Below the pieces are notes generated by a model. The model worked only from the letters and a program-made list of their open reading frames with translations. It was not told the origin of the DNA and did not search any database. From positions 1,268,001 to 1,332,000 of the forward strand of contig NC_083534.1 of assembly GCF_032362555.1 (NCBI RefSeq): DNA of 64,000 nt. Reading direction: 5' to 3'. Positions 1 through 11,900 of this stretch are shown in pieces. The stretch comes from Amyelois transitella. Taxonomy: Eukaryota > Arthropoda > Insecta > Lepidoptera > Pyralidae. Within the stretch, counting starts at the first letter, position 1, and the number at the start of each line of letters is the position of its first letter. The translations under genes and the position numbers were made by a program.

Positions 1-1400
1 TACAGTCCAAAGACAAGATTAGATTCTAGAGAATCCTTTCAAAAACTTTCTAAAAAATGAAAATCGATAGTCGAGTCTAAAGAAGTTCGTTTTTCAAACC
101 GGTTTCCTAAATGTCACGGGAAGCTGTACTTCTAGAGGACAACAAAGATACGAAAGCAATTCTGGGCAAGTAGAAACATTAAACCAATTACAGAAAAAAG
201 AAAACCAAAAAATTACTTTAAAATATACTTGTTTATTTCATTTTGTACGTGCCATTTCGGCTATACATCTTTTTTATACATAATACTATATTACAAATTA
301 ATATACAATATATATACTTTCCAATGTACACAGATTCAACTGCTTTCAAAATTTATTTACATTTAATTAAGAGATAACACAATATCTCATATTTATGTAT
401 ATGTCACCGGAAAATAACCAAGAACCGCATGTTTGTAAATTTCCTAGAAGTTTATGAACTTTTCTAAACGAGTCTGAGAACTGTATTATTTTACGTCCAT
501 ATTACAATTCTAGTTAGATTTTAAATGCCTACTTACCTACATAAAATTATATTATAATACTTAGTACCTTTATGTATAACTTAGTTTCACATAGTACATA
601 CATACATATGGTCACGTCTATATACCTTGTGGGGTAGACAGAGCCAACAGTCTTGGAAAGACTGATAGGCCACAGATAGGATACTGATATAGTAATGTCT
701 ACTATACATGTAAATGTTTGCAATATCCGAAAAGGTTAATATGAAGATCTGTTATATCAATTTAACACCTTGTTTTGCTTATGGTGGTATGCAAATAAAA
801 AATTGAGTTTTAATAAAAGTTTTATAATCTTGCGGTTTCATGTTATTTTCTGGTGACATATGCATACCAAATTTCATTCGAATCGGTCCAGCGGTTTAGC
901 TGGGAAAGCGGAACAGACAGACAGACATACTTTTTTATATTAGTAAAAGGTATATTATACCTATATTTAACTGATATAATTTAAATTATGATAGTTTCTA
1001 GTACGGCAGAATTTATAATAATTAATTATTATTGTTAAAATTATACCAAATTCACCACTTTTTAAACATTAATATTAGGCATTTATTACATAAACCAATA
1101 ATAATAATTCTTAAAAAGAAATTTTTTTTTTTCTTAGTCACATCAAAAACATTTAACCGATATTTACAAAAATATTCTTAATTAAAAAAACAATACATTT
1201 CGGCCTAGCCAACAAGTTATATAATAACCTTAGATACAATAAAATATATTAATCGCTGCAAATTTAGTAAATAATATTTCAAGGGTACCCACACCCTTAC
1301 ATACATATCACGTTTATTTAAGTCGCCTTTGCAAATCAGACTGAGCAGAATAGCGCGACTTACCGCCGAATGAATACTCAATAAAATAACGACCTTATTT
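1..1400. other. AT-rich intergenic DNA downstream of the SOCS gene
   Basis: No exon-like open frame with splice sites was found on either strand. It is mostly AT-rich sequence. A minus-oriented fragment of the abundant SINE lies near 598-690, recognisable from the inverted tail and the GGGGTAGACAGAGCCAACAG block. Confidence 0.5.
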
Positions 1401-1401
1401 C

Positions 1402-1740
1402 ATGTCCGTACGTACATACATACATAAAATCACGGCTTTTTCCCGGAGGCAGAGACTACCTCTTTCCACTTGCTATATCTCTGCACACTTCCTTCGCTTC
1501 ATCCACATTCATAACTCTCTTCATGCAAGCTCGGCGGTTTCGGGCACTCTTGACCTGACCCTTTACCAGGACGTCCTTAATTCGATCAAGATACGTTCGT
1601 CTAGGTCTTCCCACTCCGACCTTTCCCTCCACACTCTCCTTGTATATCTGCTTAGTCAACCTGCTTTCATTCATCCTCTCCACATGACCGAACCATCTTA
1701 ACATACCCTTTTCTATTCATGTAACTACATCCTCTTTCAC
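1402..1740 (-). mobile_element. LINE 3' fragment (reverse transcriptase C-terminus)
   Basis: The minus strand encodes 82 residues containing the block RWFGHVERM, followed by [15 protein letters not shown], the usual C-terminal signature of RTE-like non-LTR retrotransposon polyproteins in insects. It is 5'-truncated: no catalytic reverse transcriptase domain is present. The same 3' segment recurs many times in the window, always joined to a tail rich in TATG/CATA repeats. Family assignment rests on motif recognition only. Confidence 0.75.
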
Positions 1741-1803
1741 ATCACAACATACATACATGTACGTATAACTTAAAATCCAAAAACTCCTGCTATCTCGCTC
1801 ATA

Positions 1804-2085
1804 AGGGGGCGTTCAAGTATTACGTAACGCAATTTGGGGGAGGCCCCCCTCCCGGAATAACAGAAAAACGTTACGGTGCGTACAAGGGGTGGGGGAAGGG
1901 GGGTCGTGCAGTGTAGTTTGTTCCGCCGCCTCTTCTACACATGCGCTCTGTAAGCGGTACTAGTTATAATTATATTTAAGCGATGTGACGTCAATAAGTG
2001 ATACCTTGTATCCAATTTTTAAAATAAATCTATTCTATTCTAAAAATCTTCAAAATTTGCGTTACTTAGTTCTTGAACGCTCCCT
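1804..2085. mobile_element. MITE with about 30-bp inverted ends, carrying a nested SINE
   Basis: The left end (AGGGGGCGTTCAAGTATTAC, then GTAACGCAATTT) matches, as an imperfect reverse complement, the right end finishing at 2085. The interior from about 1906 to 2043 is a separate repeat (GTGCAGTGTAGTTTGTTCCG head, ATTCTATTCTA tail) seen elsewhere in the window, so the element is nested or composite. Confidence 0.6.
1906..2043 (+). repeat. short SINE-like repeat, GCAGTGYAGTTTGTTCCGCC head
   Basis: About 140 bp ending in AAATAAATCTATTCTATTCT. Closely related copies lie at 4110-4246 and 30755-30898 (plus) and 14585-14745, 35277-35370 and 36393-36455 (minus). It sits inside the MITE at 1804-2085. 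Confidence 0.65.
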
Positions 2086-2179
2086 AACAGTAACACAATA
2101 ACGGACAGTTGAGTTCGCGGATTCGAATAACGCTCTCTGATTGGTTGTAAAGGTTAAATAATTACGCGCCATTATTACA

Positions 2180-2410
2180 CGAAGCGACTTCCGTACCTCC
2201 CGGCTTTAGTCCCGGTCGCATCCTCACCACTCTGGAGAGGAGCCCGGGGTACGCCTTTGACCATGGACCCTGGATTGGGTGAGTCAGGTTTTCACACGAA
2301 GCGACTCCCGTCTGACCTCCGCAACCTTTGCAGGGGAACCTAACCCGTATTGTATCCATCATGGTCACACATCCAGTTGCCTGAATGTGCAGGTTTTCTC
2401 ACGATATTGT
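2180..2410 (+). repeat. dispersed repeat, GAGTCAGGTTTTCACACGAA type
   Basis: Contains the blocks TCACCACTCTGGAGAGGAGC, GTGAGTCAGGTTTTCACACG and TGAATGTGCAGGTTTTCTCA. Similar copies lie at 9745-9965 and 45000-45240 on plus and 59285-59440 on minus. No coding frame is maintained. Confidence 0.6.
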
Positions 2411-3414
2411 CCCTCACCCTTAAAATATTTCTACTTTTGCACAGACCTCGTATTATATACGATATTTATATTTAATTGTTATATACAAATTTCCCCCCCA
2501 AATTTTTTTTTAAGCTCTGTAGCAGTCCGTATCTTAAGCAATAACTTCTATACATCCAAACTAAAAAGATGGCGTTTACATACACGTCATTATCGCGTCA
2601 CGCCTTTTTCCGGAGCGAAACTCTCAATAATGCAATAGAAATTATTCACTGAATCTCTGTTGTTGTGTAAAAGTCGACTAAGGGAACGGCTAATAAACTC
2701 GGGTTTACTCTTTTAGGCGATGGGCTAGCAACCGCTGTTACTATTTGAATCTCAATTCTATCATTAAGCCAAACGGCTGAACGTGGCCTATCAGTTTTTC
2801 AAGGCTCTGTCTATCCCGTAAAAACGTGATTACAAATCTGTGTTGCCAAAAAAAGAACCTTGTACCAACAACTTAGTGACACACAAATATGGCATATATG
2901 TATATACTTTTGCATTTATATGATAAACATAGATCAGAATAGGTAGATTGATTTTATATACTTGCATCATGAATTACCATAGAAAGCATAGCATGGATAA
3001 GACTCTTTTCCGGGATTCTATTTTAGTACTTACACTTACAGTAAACTTCATTGTCCGCGGGTAACATAGGACTACAATTTACGTGAACGAAGTCGGGGGA
3101 AGACAGCTACCACTAATATATTCTTCATCACACTTGTAAAAATTCCGGAAAAAATCTTAATAATTTACAAATCCCGCAATCCCGGAGGCATGTCCATATT
3201 AATATATACGTTTCAGTTCATTGACCCCAATTCAATCTACCTATTCCGATCTTTAATGATAATAGTATTTAATTATATACTTTTTAGTATTGTAGGCAAC
3301 CTTCTAATACGTAGGCCATAGCAACGGTTGCCATGGTATTGTTAGTTACAAAATAATGTCAGAGATTGTATTTATTGTAAAATACATTTTTTCATTTTAT
3401 TTTAATAAACGTGC
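2411..3414. other. intergenic DNA with one degraded SINE copy
   Basis: AT-rich sequence without supportable exons. A plus-oriented degraded copy of the abundant SINE can be followed from about 2676 to 2830. Nothing else was recognised. Confidence 0.4.
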
Positions 3415-3675
3415 CGTGTGGTTCCAGGCACCAATAGAAAAAATAATAAGACCACTCCATCTCTCTCACATGGATGTCGTAAAAGGCGACTAAGGGATAG
3501 GCTTATAAACTTGGGGTTCTTCTTTTAGCCGATGGGCTAGCGACCTGTCACTATTTAAAACTCAATTCTATCTTAAAGCCAAATAGCTGAACGTGGCCTA
3601 TCAGTCTTTACAAGACAGTTGGCTCTGTCTACCCCGCAAGGGATATAGACGTGATTATATGTATGTATGTATGTT
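3415..3675 (+). mobile_element. abundant SINE, near full length
   Basis: Runs from the head GTGCCGTGTGGTTCCAGGCA to the tail GACGTGATTATATGTATGTA. Internal landmarks are GATGTCGTAAAAGGCGACTA, GATGGGCTAGC and GGCTCTGTCTACCCCGCAAG. Confidence 0.85.
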
Positions 3676-4109
3676 TTAATAATATGTATAGTACTTTTAA
3701 ACTGATTATTTCTCTTCTCTTTTCTCCTTCTATCTTCTGTAGGAATAACTAACTTTGCAAACTATACTTTCTACAGTATTATAAATGTATAATGGTTCAC
3801 ATTGAGACTCATACAATTTTTAAGACATAACTATAGTTTTATTTCAAGTGGAAAAAATATGTAGTCTCTGCCCACCCCTCCGGGAAAGAGGCGTGACTTT
3901 ATACATATATATGTATCATCATTTTATTTACATACATACATATCAGTCATGTCTTTATACCTCGCGGGGTAGACAGAGATATCAGTCTTGTAAAAACAGA
4001 AAGGCCACGGTCAGCTGTTTGGCTCAATGATAGAATTGAGATTAAAAATAGTGACAGGTCGCTAGGCCCAAAGCCCAAAAGAGTAAACCCAAGTATATAA
4101 GCCTATCGC

Positions 4110-4246
4110 TGCAGTGCAGTGTAGTTTGTTCCGCCGCTTCTTCTACACATGCGCTTTGGAAGCGGTAGTAGTTATAATTAGATTTAAGTGATGTGAATAA
4201 GTGATACTTGTATCCAATTTTGAAAATAAATCTATTCTGTTCTATC
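4110..4246 (+). repeat. short SINE-like repeat, GCAGTGYAGTTTGTTCCGCC head
   Basis: Same family as 1906-2043. Ends in AAATAAATCTATTCTGTTCT and is followed by a minus-oriented fragment of the abundant SINE (4247-4310). Confidence 0.65.
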
Positions 4247-4426
4247 CCTTAGTCGCCTTTTACGACATTCACGGGAAAGAGACTTAGTGGTCCCATTCCT
4301 TTTTCTATAAGCACCACCACACTACATAACAAAATTAGTATTAATCTATAATTAATTATTTTTTTTACATCAACCATGTGTCACGACGCCGTCCGGAACG
4401 CAGCGGTCCAAGGTTCGGTGCCCGGC

Positions 4427-4536
4427 TCAGCACCGGTATATGTCGGCTTCCAGCCGGCGAACCCTCACTCTCTGCCGGTAGTGGTACTCCTTGAGGTAAG
4501 CCCTCAAACGCGCCGGAAGCGGAAGCTGTTCCACGC
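4427..4536 (-). CDS. SOCS5: SOCS gene last exon: SOCS box and stop
   Basis: The acceptor (TGTCTGCACAG) at 4537-4538 is followed by 2 nt that complete the Gly split with the previous exon. It encodes 35 further residues containing [18 protein letters not shown] and [12 protein letters not shown], then TGA. LPLP and [15 protein letters not shown] correspond to the BC-box/Cul-box region of SOCS4/5. Confidence 0.93.
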
Positions 4537-5875
4537 CTGTGCAGACAACAATAAATGATCAATTAATTTAACTATACTAATATATAGTATACTTTTAGTT
4601 ATATTAGTATACTAATATAACTCTATACTAATATAACTCTATACTATACTAATATTATAAAACTGTAGAGTTTGATTGTTTGTTTGAACGCTCTAATCTC
4701 AGGAACTGCTGGTTCGAATTGAAAAATTATTTTCTGTGTTGAATAGGCCATTTATCGAGGAAGGCTTTAGGCTATTTAACATTTAATGTTTTGACTGAAA
4801 CGGATAGATATTTTTTTTTTACATTTTTTGTCTGTCTGTCTGTATTTGACTTGCTCCTTATAGTGCAACTATGCGTTTCAGTCAAAATATGAAATGTACA
4901 GACGAAATATTTTTAGCATTTTATTATATGTAGTACTTTGAATTTTAAAGTGCCGTGTGGTTCCCGGCACTATTACAAAAAAGAATAGGACCACTCCATC
5001 TCTTTCCCATGGATGTCGTAAAAGGCGACTAAGGGATAGGCTTATAAACTTAGGATTCCTCTTTTAGGCGATGGGCTAGCAACCTGTCACTATTTGAATC
5101 TCGGTTCTATCATTAAGCCAAATAGCTGAACGTGGCCATTCAGTCTTTTCAAGACTGTTGGCTCTGTCTACCCCGCAAGGGATATAGGCGTGATCATGTG
5201 TATGTGTGTATGTGTTGAATTTTAAATTTCGTAACTTATTTGCAGGCAAACTCATGCTTTGAGTTCATTCAAATGTCGATAACATTTTTTTTAGTGAACC
5301 GATTTTGATGAAACAAACTTTAAATGTTTTTCTGAGTTAAAACAAAGCAATCGGTGAAAGTTTTTAGTAAATCGGTACAGTACTTTCGGAGATAATCGTG
5401 ATCATACATACATACATACAGACAGACAGTCAGACAAGGAATTAAAAAAAAAAACAATTTAGGCTTTCTATTATTCATTCTAAGTGTCCCTCTATCCATT
5501 GCAGTCAAAAATACAAAATGTACAGACAACATATTTTTACTGTTTTATTATATGTATAGATAACTAGAGGCCACCCGCGACGCATGGAAACCCTATCAAT
5601 CCCGTGGGAATTCCGGGAAAAAAGTTGCCTATAATGGATTATTATTTTAATCTAACCGTAAATTTAAATCTAAAATTTCAAGTAATTATCCCACACTAAA
5701 AATGACGAAGTTTCATACAAACTTGCAACCCCTATTTCACCCCCTTAGGAATAGAATTTCCAAAAATCCTTCCTTAGTGGATCCCTCCTAATTAAAATCT
5801 ACCTTCCTGTCAAATTTCATATTTATTGGCTCAGTAGATTTCGAGATTTCGTGATTCCTAAGTGAGTGTTTTTCG

Positions 5876-5926
<51 letters not shown>

Positions 5927-8900
5927 AAGAACGCAACGGTATATAGACGAGAATTATATGTATGTATGTACTAAACTAACCATCGTACGTAGTGTGGGAC
6001 ACGATCACGGCTCTGCTCAGCTGCTGAAGTGTGAATGGCTCGCTTCTGGGCAACGGAGCGGTCAGCATCGGCTCGAAGAACATCACGCAAGCTGGATCCT
6101 GTGACAAAAGTACACAAATATACAGGGTGACTTTTAATTCAACTGCACAAATGTAACTGTTAAGTGTACTCATCTAAAGGATATTAGAAAACGTTAAAAG
6201 AAAATTATCGGTTCATATTTCAGAAAGTACGAAATAAAATAAAAGTATCAAAATCCACGATCCTAAATACGTCACATCACCCCGGCCGGCGGAAAAGCGA
6301 CGCGTAAGATTCAGAGGTCAACGACACAACTCATTCAGTTAAAATATGTTTATAAGGATGCAGCTGTTTTAAATGTCACCCTGTATAAATTAATACATAT
6401 ATCCTAACCCGGGTTCGATCCCCAGCAACGGATACTTTCATTTTTGTTTTCACAATTTTTATGGTCTTTCTAATCTGTTCATTATTTTACAACTTTTTGT
6501 TTGTTTGTTTGCAACATCTTTATAAATATAAACAGTTATATAAGAAACAAATCACATGCAATGGCGGACTTATCCTCACATTTCACCGTGTTTTCATTAC
6601 AATCATAACGTCGACCACCGTGGAGCACCGCTCGGATCGCCCAGGCACAGTACCTCGTAGTGCTCGTCACGGTGCTTAGGTTACAGTTATGACGAGACTT
6701 ATCCCACGAAGCCATCTCTCACTTTTCACTCGTTACAATCATGACGTCGACCGAGCACCGCTCGGATCGCCCAGGCACAGTACCTTGTAGTGCTCGTCAT
6801 GGTGGTTAGGTTACAGTTATGACGTGACTTATCCCACGAAGGGATCTATCTGCTGCTGCGAGTCGAAGCTGAACCGGTGCTGGTAGTGCTCGATGCGGTC
6901 GGTGACGAGCACCGCTCGGGTCGCCCAGGAGCAGTACCTTGTAGTGCTCGATGAGGTCGGTGACGGTGGGCGCGGCGTACACGCCGGGGTCGTGCGAGTC
7001 GAAGCTGAACCGGTGCTGGTAGTGCTCGATGCGGTCGGTGACGAGCACCGCTCGGGTCGCCCAGGAGCAGTACCTTGTAGTGCTCGATGAGGTCGGTGAC
7101 GGTGGGCGCGGCGTACACGCCGGGGTCGTGCGAGTCGAAGCTGAACCGGTGCTGGTAGTGCTCGATGCGGTCGGTGACGAGCACCGCTCGGGTCGCCCAG
7201 GAGCAGTACCTTGTAGTGCTCGATGAGGTCGGTGACGGTGGGCGCGGCGTACACGCCGGGGTCGTGCGAGTCGAAGCTGAACCGGTGCTGGTAGTGCTCG
7301 ATGCGCGCGTGCAGCGAGCGCGAGTACTTGCGGAACGACACGGAGAACAGGTGCTCCTCCTGGGCGGAGTCGCGGAGGAGGAACGTGCCTGGGGGGATCA
7401 ATAGATTTATTAGTAAATAGATAATAATACATACGTACATTACATATACAGGGTGACATTTAAAACAACTGCATCCTTTTAAACATAGACTATACCCATG
7501 CTTCTGAGCTGTTTGAGCCTATTTTTATTTAAATTAAACGTCATCATTTTCACATTTAAAAAAACCTCAAAAACTACGTCCACGCTTTATCAAAAGCCAA
7601 TACTACAAAAAGAAATTAAAACAAAACATTTAAATGTCTGAAAAATAAATTTTTCTAGTATCAAGATCAAGTAAAGTAAAGTAAGTACAGAGTCATTGAC
7701 CTCTGAATCTTACGCGTCGCTTTTCCGCCGGCCGGGGTGATATGACGTCTTTAAGATCGTGGATTTTGATACTTTTATTTTTTTTCGTACTTTCTGAAAT
7801 ATGAACCGATATTTTTCTTATAACGTTTTTAAATATCCTTTAGATGAGTACATTTAACAGTTAAATTTATGCAGTTGAATTAAAAGTCACCCTGTATATA
7901 ATCACGTCTTTGTCCGTTGCGGGGTAGAGGCAAATCTGAAAGGCCAGGGACAGATGTTTGGCTTAATGATACATACATACATATGGTCACGTCTATAACC
8001 CTTGCGGGGTAGACAGAGCCAACAGTCTTGAAAAGACTGATAGGCCACGCTCAGCTATATGGCTTAATGATAAAATTGAGATTCAAATAGTGACAGGTTG
8101 CCAGCCCATCGCCTTAAAGACGAATCCCAATTTTAAGCCTATCCCTTAGTCGCACTTTACGACATCCATGGGAGAAAGATGGAGTGGTCCTATTCTATTT
8201 TGTATTGGTGCCGGGAACCACAAGGCACTTAATGATACATGTAGAATTGAGATTCAAATAGTGACAGTATATACATACCACTTGCCACGATCTCTGCATA
8301 CTTTTCATGCAAGCTCGGCTTTTTATTCATCTATTATAGATCAAAAATAATAAGCGACACTTCAAGGCATACCTTCAGGTTTATTATCCAACAATCTCTC
8401 GGCTTCGTAGCGGTCCATTTTGCCCCAATAGTATGAGCACGCGGTTATCTGTTGCAAGTCGGGAACTAAACAGTGTATGTAATCCACCTGTAATAGGAAT
8501 CATTTATAATTGTACATCTTTTTTTTTATTCATTATTATGTGACATTTTAACGTTGCTCATTATAATTTTTTTTAATGTTTTTTTTTTTGGTTTATTAAT
8601 ATCAGTAAGTTTTTTATACTTATATATTTAATTTATTATATATATACTTTATACTTACATAAACTTACTGATATTAATAAATAATCTTAATTATTATGTA
8701 CACAAACCAATGCCTTACTTTACACTGTCCTGTCGTGGTCCTGCTGGAAGAAATTCTCTAGAAATAAGTAGTACGGAATTTCCCTTTAAGTTTAATTCTT
8801 ATTTTCTTTGATGTACATAAATATAATTGTCATATCTTTTGGTTTCACAACATTGTGGTTGACGTCGGAAAAATTACCTCAAAATTAAGTTTTGCTGTCG

Positions 8901-11900
8901 CTTCCAAAGCGTCAGTGCAGAAGAGGCGGTAACAAACTGCACTGAAGCATTTGCCTCAACAACGTCAACTTCACAATCATCCAAACTTAGATTGGAAACG
9001 TGGACGAGAGAATATATTATCATTTATATAATATTAATTTATCATACTGTAGCGACATCTCTAAGCCTCTAGTCACAACTAATCACGCGACGCTGTCAGC
9101 CAATAGCAACGAAGTCTTGATCGCGCAAGCAGTGGATTTTCTTGTGTGTGTGTGTGTGAGACACAAGTGACTTTATTTCGCGGTGTTGAAAGAAATGTTT
9201 GTAATGTTTAAGCAATGAAACACTATCCCCACCTGCGTGTGCACGCGCGCGGGCGGCGCGTGCGCAGCCGGCGCGCGCAGCAGCAGCGCGCGCAGCGAGC
9301 CGCCGCACACCACCTGCAATTAACGGTCTCACTGGAACTCTCACACTATTTTTAATTTTACAGAAATATAAAAGAAAATAAATGATACTATTGCGGTAGC
9401 AGGAATACCAGTGAACAATATTGTTGCACGTAGAACAGTTAGTATATACTCTGCCTGGTTACCCCCACATCTCATAATTTACCTTCGTATATATAAGCTG
9501 TAGATTGATAAATAATTTCCAGAAGGTTCTATTTGTTCATAGGAAGTATGCAGAGATCGTGGCAAGTGGAAAGATGTAGTCCCTGCCTACCCCTCCAGAA
9601 AAGAGACGTAATTTTATGTATGTATATTTTATTAGTTCAAAGAGTCGCTTTGAACACTCTCCAATATGGATCGTATTAAACGTAAATAGACAAGCGACTT
9701 TCGCAAAGATCTTCCTTCATATCTATTCCTTCCGATCTAGCTTTATTTAGTTCCGGTCACATCCTCAGCACTCTGGAGAGGAAGAAGCCCGGGGGTATTT
9801 TGCCTTCAACCATGGGGACCCTGGATTGGGTGAGTCAGGTTTTCACACGAAGCGACTCCCGTCTGACCACCCGCAACCTTACACATTTGGATCATGGTTA
9901 TACCATACATCCAGTTGTCTAAATGTGCAGGTTTCCTCACGATGTTTTTCCCTCACCGTAAGAGCTGTTTGGCTCTGTCTACCTCCCGCTAGGGATATAT
10001 ACTTGATCAAATGTATGTATGTAAGAGCAACATATGCTTTGCTGGGAGAAACCTAAACCCGTATTGGATCATATGGTTACACATCCAGTTTGCCTGAACA
10101 TGCAGATTTTTTCCCTCACCGCAAGAGCGATCGGTTAGTATACAAACATTTATACATAACTTCAAAAACACTTATTTTGGCCACACGGCCGCGGTGAGAT
10201 TCGAACCGGTGCCTTTGTGAGCAACACGCGTTTAAACCAGGCACCTTACCGATTCGACCACGGACGCTCTACGACGTACCGACGAAATGAACGATATAAT
10301 TTAACGCCGTGTGGTGTTACCTGAAAATGCGGATGCAACCGTATAGCGTCGTTGGGCTGAGACAATTCGTTTATACCGTCCGGCGTTATTTCACCGTCTG
10401 GGCTGTGAACAAAGTTAATTTTATTAGCGACATATTCATAGGCTTTTCAACTTGGGATTCTTCTTTTAGGCGATGGGCTAGCATACATACATACTCGTAC
10501 ATAAAAGCACGCCTCTTTCCCGGAGGGGTAGGCAGAGATTACCTCTTTCCACTTGCCACGATCTCTGCATACTTCCTTCGCTTCATCCACATTCATAACT
10601 CTCTTCCTGAAAGCTCGGCGGATTCGGGTACTTTTGACCTGACCCTTTACCAGGACGTCTTTATTTGATCAAGATGGGCTAGCAACCTGTCACTATTTGG
10701 GTCTCAATGCTATCATCAAGCCAAAAAGTTGAACGTGGCCTATCAGTCTTTTTGGGACTGTTGGCTTTGTCTACCCCGCAAGGGATATAGACGTGACTAT
10801 ATGTAGGTATGTATGTACATATTCGTTTTTGCTATTTTAATTCCGCACTGATATTACACTGTTATGAGTTGACATAGTATAAATTCAATCTTAATCATTC
10901 ATTCATTTTTATAATCAGGTCTATCTATATACAGAGCCAACAGTCTTGAAAAAACTGATAGACCATGTTCAGCTGTGTGACTTTTAATGGAATAACATAC
11001 ATACATATAATCACGTCTATATCCCTTGCGGGGTAGACAGAGCCAACAGTCTTGAAAAGACTGATCGGCCACATTCAGCTGTTTGTATTATCGATAGAAT
11101 TGTGAATTAAATAGTGACAGTGACAGTTGCTAGCTCATCGCCTAAAAGAGGAATTCCGATTTTATTTACAAGTCAATACTTAGTCACCTTTTACGACATC
11201 CGTTGGTAAGATATGGGGTGGTTCTATTCTATAGTGCCAGAAATCACACGACACCTTTCTACAAGATAATAAGTAACCATCAGTAAATACAAAGCAAAAA
11301 AAAACTCCATCTAACAGTTAACCCCCTGTTAGTAAAAATTGCATTTCTATTTCTACGGTGACAAAGTCGCGGTCTTCGGAATTTGTTCAGTAAAACACTC
11401 ACGTCCTGGGCGCTACGGAGAGTACGTAAACTTCCGCTGTCTGTTCACCGCTGTCTCTTGAAGAGTCACCATCTGCAATCATTATATTTATTTAGGTATA
11501 TACCAATTTATACATACATCACGCCTGTTTCCCATTGGGGTAGGCAGAGACTATGGATTTCCACTATATTTACCAATTTATGTACAAAGAAATCTCTTCC
11601 AGCAGACGCGAGACAGGAGACATGATGGATGGGTGACAGGCTTGTACAGGACTCACACAAATATTTATAGACAAGTTTGTAAGCCTATTCCTTAGTCGCC
11701 TTTAACAACATCCATGGGAAAGAGATGGAGTGGTCCTATTCTTTTTTGTATTGGTGCCGGGAACCACACGGCACTGACTATATGTATGTATGTATGTAAT
11801 AATTTTACCTGAGTTTATGACAATTGCGTCTAATTCGCGCCTCAGCTCCCTAGCTCCGAGTGTAAGCACCGCGGCCAATCTGTAATTTATTTATTTAATT

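Noticed and set aside
1456-1704. Host gene encoding an 82-residue protein
   Set aside because: It is the C-terminal part of a LINE polyprotein, repeated in about ten truncated copies.
6806-7459. 217-codon minus open frame rich in Arg, Pro and Ser
   Set aside because: It is a wrong-frame reading through the GC-rich SOCS exon array; only the frame carrying the SH2 motifs joins neighbouring exons in phase.
10180-10270. tRNA gene on the minus strand
   Set aside because: The acceptor stem does not close and a similar fragment occurs at 46506.
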